Positions 57,895 to 64,000 of a stretch of 64,000 nucleotides of DNA are shown here, piece after piece. This DNA is from VRUE01 sp963788975 (GTDB lineage Bacteria > Actinomycetota > Thermoleophilia > Solirubrobacterales > 70-9), in the NCBI GenBank assembly GCA_963788975.1, contig CAWBIJ010000001.1, forward strand, positions 124,001-188,000, in the 5' to 3' direction. The number at the start of each line of letters is the position of its first letter. Positions within the stretch are counted from its first letter, which is position 1. A program made the position numbers and the translations under genes. Under the pieces are notes generated by a model, which made no database searches, had not been told where the DNA came from, and was given only the letters and a program-made list of their open reading frames with translations.

Positions 57895-58842
57895 ATGGAC
57901 CCGGCGATAATCATTTTCGGCTTCGGCATCGGAGCGATGGTCGGCATGACCGGCATGGGCGGCGGCACCCTGATGACGCCTCTGCTGATCTTTCTCTTCG
58001 GCGTCAAGCCGGTGACCGCGATCGGCACCGACATCTTCTACGCGGCGGTGACGAAGACGGTGGGCGGCTGGCGCCACCTGCGCATGGGCACCGTCAACAT
58101 GGGCCTCTCGCTCTGGCTCGCCGCGGGCAGCGTTCCCGCTTCGGTCGCCGGCGTCTGGCTGATCTCCCTGCTCCAGGACAGGATCGGCGAAGAGCGGCTC
58201 GACTCGCTCGTCTATGCGCTGCTCGGCGGCACCCTGTTGATGGTCGGGATCATCACCCTGGCGCGGGCGCTGATCCTCAGCAAACTGATCGAAGAGCGCG
58301 AGGATTTCGAGCTCAAGCGCCGCCACAAGGTCGCCGCGGTGGTGATCGGGGCTACCACCGGCTTCGTGATCGGGATCACCTCGGCCGGCTCGGGCACGGT
58401 GATCGCGATCCTGCTGATCGCCGTCTACCGACTCGTCCCCAAGAAGGTCGTCGGCACCGATGTCTTCCACGCCGCGATCCTGCTCTGGGCGGCGGGGATC
58501 GCCCACTGGGTCGGCGGCAACGTCGACTTCGTGCTCGCCGGCAACATCCTGCTCGGCTCGATCCCCGGCGTCGTGGTCGGCGCCCACTTCGCCGCCAGGG
58601 CGCCGAGCGGCTTCCTGCGCACCGCCCTCGGCGTTGTCCTCGTCGCCGCCGGGATCGTCACGGTGCAGGAGGGGGATCCGTTGGTCTGGCCGATCGCCGC
58701 GGCCGTCGCCGGCATCGGCCTCGGGCTGCTGATCTGGTTCCCGCGCTGGTGGAATGCCCGCAGGGTTGAGCGCGAAGCGGCGGAAGGCAAGGGCCCCGCA
58801 CACGATCGTTCGGGCGACCTGGCGCCCGAGACGATCGGCTAG
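57895..58842 (+). CDS. TauE/SafE family anion exporter
   Basis: A 315-residue membrane protein of the sulfite-exporter/TauE type. Two repeats each start with a glycine-rich loop: IGAMVGMTGMGGGTLMTPLLIFLFGVKP, and VIGITSAGSGTVIAILLIAVYRLVPKKVVGTDVFHA. About eight helices. It is followed 21 bases later by an Rrf2 regulator. Divergence from an ABC importer suggests shared control of sulfur or thiamine-related traffic. A short GACCA/TGGTC dyad at 57849-57861 in the promoter gap may be the regulator's site. Confidence 0.88.
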   Translation: MDPAIIIFGFGIGAMVGMTGMGGGTLMTPLLIFLFGVKPVTAIGTDIFYAAVTKTVGGWRHLRMGTVNMGLSLWLAAGSVPASVAGVWLISLLQDRIGEERLDSLVYALLGGTLLMVGIITLARALILSKLIEEREDFELKRRHKVAAVVIGATTGFVIGITSAGSGTVIAILLIAVYRLVPKKVVGTDVFHAAILLWAAGIAHWVGGNVDFVLAGNILLGSIPGVVVGAHFAARAPSGFLRTALGVVLVAAGIVTVQEGDPLVWPIAAAVAGIGLGLLIWFPRWWNARRVEREAAEGKGPAHDRSGDLAPETIG

Positions 58843-58863
58843 CCGACTGATTAACTCCATTCC

Positions 58864-59319
58864 ATGCGTGTTTCCGCAAAGGCCGACTACGCCGTGCGAG
58901 CGGCTGCCGAGCTGGCTGCGGCCGGGGAAGGCCCCGTGAAGGGGGAGAGGCTGGCGGAGGCGCAGGAGATTCCGCTGCAGTTCCTGGAGCACATCCTGTT
59001 GGAGCTGAAGCACGCCGGAATCGTGCGGGCGCGACGCGGCGCGAAGGGCGGCTACTGGCTGGCACGACCGGCCGACGAGGTGACGATCGCCGACATCGTC
59101 CGCGCCGTCGAGGGGCCGATCGCCCACGTGCAGTCCGAGTCGCCCGAGGAGCTCGAGTACCGCGGCAGTGCCCGGCACCTGCAGGAGGTCTGGATCGCCG
59201 TCCGCGCCAGCCTCCGCGCCGTGGTCGAGCACGTCACCCTCGCCGACCTGGTCTCCGGTGAGCTCCCCGACGAGGTGCGCCAGCTCGCCGCCCCCAAGGA
59301 CGCCTGGGCCACCCGCTAG
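58864..59319 (+). CDS. Rrf2 family transcriptional regulator
   Basis: A 151-residue winged-helix protein: MRVSAKADYAVRAAAELAA, FLEHILLELKHAGIVRARRGAKGGYWLARP (wing), TIADIVRAVEGPI. The Cys residues that hold a [2Fe-2S] cluster in IscR or NsrR are absent, so it is more like the sulfur-status regulator CymR, which needs no cluster. It lies 21 bases downstream of the TauE gene, probably one transcript. Its end borders the nested-hairpin region at 59331. Confidence 0.88.
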   Translation: MRVSAKADYAVRAAAELAAAGEGPVKGERLAEAQEIPLQFLEHILLELKHAGIVRARRGAKGGYWLARPADEVTIADIVRAVEGPIAHVQSESPEELEYRGSARHLQEVWIAVRASLRAVVEHVTLADLVSGELPDEVRQLAAPKDAWATR

Positions 59320-59330
59320 CAGTTCGGCTC

Positions 59331-59446
59331 AGCGGCAGTTGGGCACTACCCCCCGCTCAACTTTTTCGGTGAAACGGGAGCGGCTGACCGCAAAAGAGGA
59401 CGGCCGAAAAAGTACAAGCCGCGGGGAGCAGTACCCAACTCCCGCT
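59331..59446 (+). repeat. Nested hairpin element, copy A
   Basis: Outer arms 59331-59356 and 59421-59446 match in 22 of 26 positions. Inner arms GCTCAACTTTTTCGG (59355-59369) and CCGAAAAAGTACAAGC (59404-59419) share a 10-base perfect stem around a 34-base loop. Inner arms are exact reverse complements of those in copy B; the outer arms are unrelated to copy B. It lies in the gap between convergent rrf2-like and VWA genes. Confidence 0.75.
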
Positions 59447-59541
59447 GATACGCAGCGGCCAGCGTGTAACTGAACGTCCTCGAGAGCTGCTCTCTTGCGA
59501 GCTAGGTGGTGACCGCGGACGAGTGAAGGCTCGGAGCGCTT
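59447..59541. other. Spacer between the two nested hairpins
   Basis: Ninety-five bases separating copies A and B. No gene; only a short CGAGAGCTGCTCTCTTG dyad (59480-59496) is apparent. Confidence 0.5.
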
Positions 59542-59658
59542 AGGGCCAGGGCGGGCATTCCTCTCAGCGGCTTGTACTTTTTCGGCTGTCTGCTTCGAAG
59601 CTGGCCACCATCGTCTCTCCGAAAAAGTTGAGCAGAGAGGGATGCTCGCCCTGGCCCT
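59542..59658 (-). repeat. Nested hairpin element, copy B (inverted relative to A)
   Basis: Outer arms 59542-59565 and 59635-59658 pair over 24 bases with only two G-U wobbles. Inner arms GCTTGTACTTTTTCGG (59570-59585) and CCGAAAAAGTTGAGC (59619-59633) reverse-complement copy A's inner arms exactly; the match extends to 20 bases on one side (59567-59586 against 59403-59422). The loop is 33 bases. The element directly precedes the stop of the VWA gene at 59670. Confidence 0.78.
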
Positions 59659-59669
59659 GTATCACCGCA

Positions 59670-61070
59670 TCAGTCGCCCGCCGGGACGCCGCCGGCGACT
59701 ACGTTGACGAAGTTCTCTAGGTGGCGTGTGGTCCAGCACTCGAAGGCGCCGTCGCAGTAGCGCTCGTAGGCGGCCATTACCGAGTCGCCGTAGTTCCAGT
59801 AGAGCTTCGGCTCGGGGTTGAGCCAGAAGAGGCGGCCGGCGCGCTCTGAGATCTGGGCGAAGACCTCGGCGTGGGGCTCGCGGCCGTTGGTGCGGGCGTC
59901 GCCGAGCACGATCACGGTCGAGCGTGGGTCGAGGTCGTCCGAGATCTCGGTCAGGAACTCGAGCCAGACCCGGCCGTAGTCGGTGTAGCCGGAGACGTCG
60001 GCGACGCCGCCCTCGCTGGAGATGCGCTGGGCGACCGCGCGGAAGTCGCGCTCGTGCTCGAAGACTTCGGTTACCTCTGAGATCCGCTCGATGAAGACGA
60101 AGCTGCGCAGTTTGCGGAAGGAGTCGTGGAGGGCGTGGAGGACGGAGAGGAAGAAGACGCTGGCCGAGGTGACCGAGGTGGAGACGTCGCAGAGTACGTA
60201 GATCTCCGGCCGGCGCGGGCGCTTCGGGCGGTAGCGCAAGTAGAGCGGCACCCCCCCTGTCTGCAGCGAGGCCCTCATCGTTCGTCGCACATCGACCGTC
60301 CGCGCCTGGCGGCGCCCGCGCTGCTCGTGGCCGAGCGTCGCCAGGCGCCGCTTCATCTGCGAGACCGCGCGGTGCACGGCGGCCAGGTCCTGGGTCGGGT
60401 TGGTCGGCAGCGCCCGGTCGAGCTCGGCCAGCGGCCGCGACGGGGGCAGGGTGGAGGTGCGCTCGATCAGATCACGTTCGAGCTCGCGGCGCAGGTGGCG
60501 CTCGAATCGGTTGAGCTGGTCGCGGTCGATCGGCGGCAGCTCGGCGGCACCGTCCTCCGCCGTCTGCTGGGCGCCGGCGGAGAGACCCAGCGTGCGGCGG
60601 ATCCGTTGCACATCGACGCCGACCACGCCCGAGCCCTCCTGACGGCCAAAGGCGGCGATCGCCAGCCGCGCCAGGTCGCGCATCTCGCCGTCGTTGCCCT
60701 CGACGATCGCCGCGCGGATCTGCTCGCGCAGCTCGTCGATGTCGAGGCGCTCACCTCCCTCGTGGCGCTGGCCCGCCTCGGCGACCCCCCGCTCGATCGC
60801 CTCGACCTCGGCGGCGCGGAAGAACCAGCGCTCGAACAGCAGCTCGAAGAGACGGCGGTCCTCCTGTGACTTGGCGATTGTCGCGGCCAGCGCCTCGCGG
60901 AAGTCGTCCTGCGAGGACCAGGGCACCTGCTCAAGCGCCGAGAAGGCGTCGAGGATCTCCGAGGTGCCGACCGCGACCCCCTCCGAGCGCAGCTCCTCGC
61001 AGAAGCCGAGCAGCTTGGCGGTCAGGCCGGGTGGGGCGGCCTCAGGCTTGGGGCCGTACGGACTCGGCAA
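59670..61070 (-). CDS. VWA domain protein, CoxE-like
   Basis: A 466-residue protein. A helical N-terminal half is followed by a von Willebrand A domain (about 285-440) with MIDAS residues in CDVSTSVTSAS, GYTDYGRVW and LGDARTNGR. The family (CoxE/DUF58-neighbour) works with MoxR-type AAA ATPases as a chaperone in cofactor insertion. The start is TTG 61070, overlapping the upstream ATPase gene by 29 bases. No CO dehydrogenase genes are in this window, so the client is unknown. Confidence 0.85.
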   Translation of the reverse strand: MPSPYGPKPEAAPPGLTAKLLGFCEELRSEGVAVGTSEILDAFSALEQVPWSSQDDFREALAATIAKSQEDRRLFELLFERWFFRAAEVEAIERGVAEAGQRHEGGERLDIDELREQIRAAIVEGNDGEMRDLARLAIAAFGRQEGSGVVGVDVQRIRRTLGLSAGAQQTAEDGAAELPPIDRDQLNRFERHLRRELERDLIERTSTLPPSRPLAELDRALPTNPTQDLAAVHRAVSQMKRRLATLGHEQRGRRQARTVDVRRTMRASLQTGGVPLYLRYRPKRPRRPEIYVLCDVSTSVTSASVFFLSVLHALHDSFRKLRSFVFIERISEVTEVFEHERDFRAVAQRISSEGGVADVSGYTDYGRVWLEFLTEISDDLDPRSTVIVLGDARTNGREPHAEVFAQISERAGRLFWLNPEPKLYWNYGDSVMAAYERYCDGAFECWTTRHLENFVNVVAGGVPAGD

Positions 61071-61923
61071 GCTTCATCCCCACTCGCTCGGCGACCAGGT
61101 CGATATCGGTGCGGTGCTTGACGATGATCGACATCGACTGCTCGAAGGTCTCGCGGTCGATGTCCTCGGCGCCCATTAGCAGCAGCGTGCGCGCCCAGTC
61201 GATCGACTCGGCGATCGAGGGCGGCTTCTTCAGATCGAGGGCGCGGACCATGCCGACCACCTCGACCAGGCGGCGGGTCAGCGTCTCCGGCAGCTCGGGC
61301 GCGTGCAGGTGGACGATCTCTATCTCCCGCTCGAGGTCGGGGTAGTCGAGCCATAGGTAGAGACAGCGCCGCTTCAGCGCCTCGGTCAGCTCGCGCGAGT
61401 TGTTCGAGGTGAGGACGACGATCGGCATTGTCGTCGCCGACACCTGCCCCAGCTCGGGGATCGTGATCTGGAAGTCCGAGAGCAGCTCGAGCAGCATCGC
61501 CTCGAACTCCTGGTCTGTCTTGTCGATCTCGTCGATAAGCAGGACGACGGGCTCGGCACTTGCTATCGCTTGCATCAGCGGCCGCTCGAGCAGGAACTCC
61601 TTGTCGAAGATGTCGTCGTGGACCTCCTCCCAGCCGGACTCGCCGCCGGCCTGGATCCGCAGCAGCTGCTTGCGGTAGTTCCACTCGTAGAGCGCCTTCG
61701 CCTCGTCGAGCCCCTCGTAGCACTGGAGGCGGATCAGCTCGCGGCCTGTAGCCCGCGAGAGCGCCTTCGCCAGCTCCGTCTTGCCGACCCCGGCCGGTCC
61801 CTCGACCAGCACCGGCTTGCCGAGCCGCTGGGCAAGGAAGGAGACCAGCGCAGCGGACTCGTCGGCGAGGTAGCCCGCACCGGCGAGCGCTTCCTTTACC
61901 TCGGCGACGGAACCGGCAGCCAT
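61042..61923 (-). CDS. MoxR/CoxD-type AAA+ ATPase
   Basis: A 293-residue AAA+ protein. Walker A is VEGPAGVGKTELAKAL (about 40-55), Walker B VVLLIDEIDKTD, sensor 1 VVLTSNNSRELTEALKRRC, with a MoxR-type insertion EGLDEAKALYEWNYRKQ. ATG 61923 follows TATCAT by six bases on the minus strand, a leaderless arrangement. It forms a MoxR-VWA pair with the downstream gene and is divergent from a small membrane protein seven codons away. Confidence 0.9.
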   Translation of the reverse strand: MAAGSVAEVKEALAGAGYLADESAALVSFLAQRLGKPVLVEGPAGVGKTELAKALSRATGRELIRLQCYEGLDEAKALYEWNYRKQLLRIQAGGESGWEEVHDDIFDKEFLLERPLMQAIASAEPVVLLIDEIDKTDQEFEAMLLELLSDFQITIPELGQVSATTMPIVVLTSNNSRELTEALKRRCLYLWLDYPDLEREIEIVHLHAPELPETLTRRLVEVVGMVRALDLKKPPSIAESIDWARTLLLMGAEDIDRETFEQSMSIIVKHRTDIDLVAERVGMKLAESVRPQA

Positions 61924-61929
61924 GGGGCG

Positions 61930-61937
61930 ATGATAAT
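61930..61937. promoter_or_regulatory. Overlapping divergent -10 boxes of the MoxR/small membrane pair
   Basis: ATGATAAT reads TATCAT on the minus strand (six bases before ATG 61923) and GATAAT on the plus strand (seven bases before GTG 61945). The overlap means the MoxR promoter lies inside the longer alternative start (ATG 61930) of the plus-strand gene. Confidence 0.45.
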
Positions 61938-61944
61938 TGCCAGC

Positions 61945-62169
61945 GTGCTCGACTTCGCCCTGCCCCTGGCGGCGCTGCTGCCCGACCGCGCCGGTCCCTA
62001 CATCGCCCTGGTCTTCGCCGGCTTCGCGATCGGCGTCCTCGGTCACTTCAGCCGCTCCCGCTGGCTCGTCGTGATCGGTGTGATTCTGATCGCGCTTGGG
62101 GCCTTTCTCTTCCCGCTCGCCCTCGACCTGACGACGGATGAGCCGACCCCGGTGCGTACAACTCGTTAA
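61945..62169 (+). CDS. Small two-helix membrane protein
   Basis: A 74-residue protein with two or three hydrophobic segments (LDFALPLAALL, YIALVFAGFAIGVLGHF, LVVIGVILIALGAFLFPLAL) and a short polar tail. GTG 61945 is preferred as a leaderless start behind GATAAT; ATG 61930 would add five residues. The family is not recognised. It is divergent from the MoxR gene, and a lipoprotein gene follows 60 bases later. Confidence 0.6.
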   Translation: MLDFALPLAALLPDRAGPYIALVFAGFAIGVLGHFSRSRWLVVIGVILIALGAFLFPLALDLTTDEPTPVRTTR

Positions 62170-62229
62170 TGGCACCACATTTTCTGCGCGGTCATGTCAG
62201 AATCACGGGCCTTCGGGAGGACCGCACGA

Positions 62230-63336
62230 ATGAACCGACTTCGAATCGCCATTCTCTTCGTCTCGCTGCTAGCGCTGGCCACCGCGTTCGCTGCCTGCGG
62301 TAGCGAGGACAGCGACAGCCCCGAGGCTGTGCTCGACAACGCCACCTTCAAGGGCGCCGAAAGCGGCGACCTCGACCTCTCGCTCTCGGTCGATGCGAAA
62401 GGGCCGGAAGGCGGGAATCTCGACGTCAAACTCTCCGGTCCGTTTCAGGACGGAGGCAAAGGCCAGCCGCCGCGGCTCTCCCTGACCATGGATGCCAAAG
62501 GCGATCTTTCCGGCGAGCAGATCGACTTCGAGGGCGGCCTGGTCCTGTTGCCGAGCAAGGCTTATGTGAACTACGAAGGAGTCGACTACGAGGTCGACCC
62601 GACCACCTTCAGCTTCGTAAAGTCGGCGATCGAGGAAGCGCAGAAAGAAGGCGGCCAGGCATCGGACGTCGCGGCTTGCCAGGAAGCAGCCAGCGAGCTC
62701 GAGGTCGCCGACTTCGTCGAGAACATCAGCGACGACGGCAGTGCCAAAGTCGGCGGCACGAGCACGACGAATATCACTGGGGACCTCGATGTGCCGGGAG
62801 CGCTCGACTCGCTGGTGGATCTCTCCAATGAGCCGGCCTGCGAATCGCAGCTGAGTGAAGTCGAGGGACCGTTCGCCCTCACCGACGAAGGGGTCGAAGA
62901 GGCTAAGAGCCAGCTCGAAGGCGCAGTGAAGAGCGCTCCCGTCGAAGTCGAGGTCGGCGACGACGACATCGTGCGGAAGGTCTCGACGCAGCTCGACATC
63001 GAACCGGAGGAAGGGGGGACCGGGCCGGAGCAGATCACCATCGACTTCGACCTCACCCTGACCGGCGTCAACAAGGAACAGTCAATCGTCGCCCCGTCTA
63101 AAGCCAAGCCGCTCAACGACCTTTTCCTCAAGCTCAAAGTGAACCCGATCGAACTGCTCGGTCTGCTCGAAGGTGAGGAAGGGGCTGGCGGCCTGGGCGA
63201 CGTTCTCGATCAGATTGGTGGCGGGAGCGGCGACTCCAGCTCCGGCGACTCCGGCGACAGCCAGTCCTACACCGAGTGCCTCCAAGGCGCGCGCAGCGCC
63301 GCCGACATCCAGAAGTGCGGCTCGAAGCTCGGCTAG
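62230..63336 (+). CDS. Lipoprotein, LppX/LprG-like by appearance
   Basis: A 368-residue lipoprotein from ATG 62230 with GGGAGGA ten bases upstream; an upstream in-frame ATG at 62194 lacks a site. The lipobox is ALATAFAACGSE (Cys21). The mature part is acidic and beta-rich (GDLDLSLSVDAKGPEGGNLDVKLSGPF, VNYEGVDYEVD, RKVSTQLDIEPEEG), recalling the LppX_LprAFG lipid-binding fold. A Ser/Gly/Asp linker (GGGSGDSSSGDSGDS) and a Cys-pair tail (YTECLQGARSAADIQKCGSKL) follow. It is probably an envelope lipid carrier; that is inference. Confidence 0.75.
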   Translation: MNRLRIAILFVSLLALATAFAACGSEDSDSPEAVLDNATFKGAESGDLDLSLSVDAKGPEGGNLDVKLSGPFQDGGKGQPPRLSLTMDAKGDLSGEQIDFEGGLVLLPSKAYVNYEGVDYEVDPTTFSFVKSAIEEAQKEGGQASDVAACQEAASELEVADFVENISDDGSAKVGGTSTTNITGDLDVPGALDSLVDLSNEPACESQLSEVEGPFALTDEGVEEAKSQLEGAVKSAPVEVEVGDDDIVRKVSTQLDIEPEEGGTGPEQITIDFDLTLTGVNKEQSIVAPSKAKPLNDLFLKLKVNPIELLGLLEGEEGAGGLGDVLDQIGGGSGDSSSGDSGDSQSYTECLQGARSAADIQKCGSKLG

Positions 63337-63372
63337 CGACGGGACGGTCCGACAGGTGAGCGGCGGCGGGCG

Positions 63373-64000
63373 ATGAGCGTCCTGCTGCTGGCGCTCAGCT
63401 TCGCCGTCATCCTCGCGGGAGCGCTGCTCTTCACCAACGCGGTCGAGTGGATCGGTCACCGACTGAAACTGGGGGAAGGGGCGGTCGGCAGCCTGTTGGC
63501 CGCCGTCGGCACGGCGATGCCGGAGACGCTGATCGCGATCGTCGCCCTGCTCGGCGCGGCGGAGGGGGGCGACGACGTGGCGATCGGGGCGATCGTCGGC
63601 GCGCCCTTCCTGCTGGGAACGCTGGCGATGGGCCTGGTCGGCCTCTTCGCCTACCTGTATCGAGAGCGGCGCGAGCAGGGCCTGAAGCTGGACGCGCACG
63701 GGCCTACCCTGGAGCGGGACCTGATCTTCTTCCTGATCTTCTTCAGCGCCGGGCTCGCCCTGGCTTGGGGCGCACCGGCGGCGGTGCGGATCCCCGCCGG
63801 GATCGCCGTCATCCTCGCCTACGTCTTCTACGTGCGTCGCACACTGCTCGCCAGCGGGTCGGTGCAGGACCACGCCACGCTCAACCCGCTGATCTTCGAG
63901 CGGCGAGAGGAGCGTCGCACCGATCCCAGCCTGCTGCTCTGCATCGTCCAGTTGCTTGTGGGCCTAGGTGCGATGGTCGGCGGCGCCCACCTCTTCGTCG
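63373..64000 (+). CDS. Sodium/calcium exchanger family membrane protein (3' truncated by window)
   Basis: An open frame from ATG 63373 to the right edge, 209 codons visible. Hydrophobic segments alternate with the cation-exchanger repeat: LLAAVGTAMPETLIAIVALLG, then GDDVAIGAIVGAPFLLGTLAMGLVGLFAY, which fits the alpha-1 repeat of the CaCA (YrbG-like) family with acidic PET and the G-A-I-x-G-A-P block. The second alpha repeat would lie beyond the window. It follows the lipoprotein gene by 36 bases on the same strand. Confidence 0.82.
   Translation, partial: MSVLLLALSFAVILAGALLFTNAVEWIGHRLKLGEGAVGSLLAAVGTAMPETLIAIVALLGAAEGGDDVAIGAIVGAPFLLGTLAMGLVGLFAYLYRERREQGLKLDAHGPTLERDLIFFLIFFSAGLALAWGAPAAVRIPAGIAVILAYVFYVRRTLLASGSVQDHATLNPLIFERREERRTDPSLLLCIVQLLVGLGAMVGGAHLFV

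Noticed and set aside
57001..59232. A 743-codon minus-strand open frame spanning the ABC ATPase and the TauE and Rrf2 genes
   Set aside because: Only its last 272 codons encode an ABC ATPase. The upstream part is antisense to well-supported genes and is His/Asp/Arg-rich low-complexity sequence typical of high-GC shadows.

Overview
The window is high-GC actinobacterial DNA. Four things point to Thermoleophilia, probably Solirubrobacterales: GTG and TTG starts are frequent, there is an actinobacterial integration-host-factor homologue and a DUF3618/Holin-X stress trio, HemQ is of the actinobacterial type, and several secreted proteins are of the kind common in that order. This placement is inference from protein families, not from a marker gene. 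No rRNA, tRNA or CRISPR array was found.

Layout. 1-6.3 kb is the right end of an integrative element: a truncated gene, a SNF2-type helicase broken by a one-base shift, a DUF3883 protein, three XRE repressors, an excisionase-like protein and a tyrosine integrase whose frame runs into the 3' end of a chromosomal acyl-CoA dehydrogenase gene. 6.3-14.4 kb is a two-armed acyl-CoA catabolic locus: two acyl-CoA dehydrogenases and an NTF2-like protein on one strand; enoyl-CoA hydratase, carboxyltransferase, BKACE, racemase/CoA-transferase and a MerR regulator on the other. 14.4-22.4 kb holds an epimerase, an SDR, a TTA-codon-rich secreted protein, a giant cyclase/AAA/TPR regulator, nitrilase-TetR and the small membrane-protein trio. 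22.4-26.5 kb has DegV, an Fe-S/redox group (ErpA, Grx4, BolA, ferredoxin reductase) and HemQ. 26.5-31.3 kb has a polytopic membrane protein, a glycosyltransferase-flippase fusion and a tandem HxlR regulator. 31.8-36.9 kb has MetH and an aldehyde dehydrogenase. 37-39.2 kb is a cyclic-di-GMP locus: an HD-GYP protein divergent from a c-di-GMP-I riboswitch that controls a secreted protein. 41-47.6 kb is an MlaE/MlaE/MlaF/RND operon with a thioredoxin-like and a B3/B4 protein. 48.6-51.6 kb has mIHF and a divergent serine-palmitoyltransferase-like/GNAT pair that looks like a bacterial ceramide module. 52-64 kb has AlkA, a PAS-GAF-GGDEF-EAL protein, a ThiXYZ-like ABC importer, TauE/SafE, Rrf2, a MoxR/VWA pair, a lipoprotein and a truncated cation exchanger.

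The most unusual signals are non-coding. Two copies of a conserved-core, variable-stem element sit exactly between convergent genes (22.34-22.44 and 48.51-48.61 kb). A second family of two oppositely oriented nested hairpins fills the gap between another convergent pair (59.33-59.66 kb). Several genes start 6-9 bases after a TANNNT box, suggesting leaderless mRNAs, and some divergent pairs share overlapping -10 boxes.
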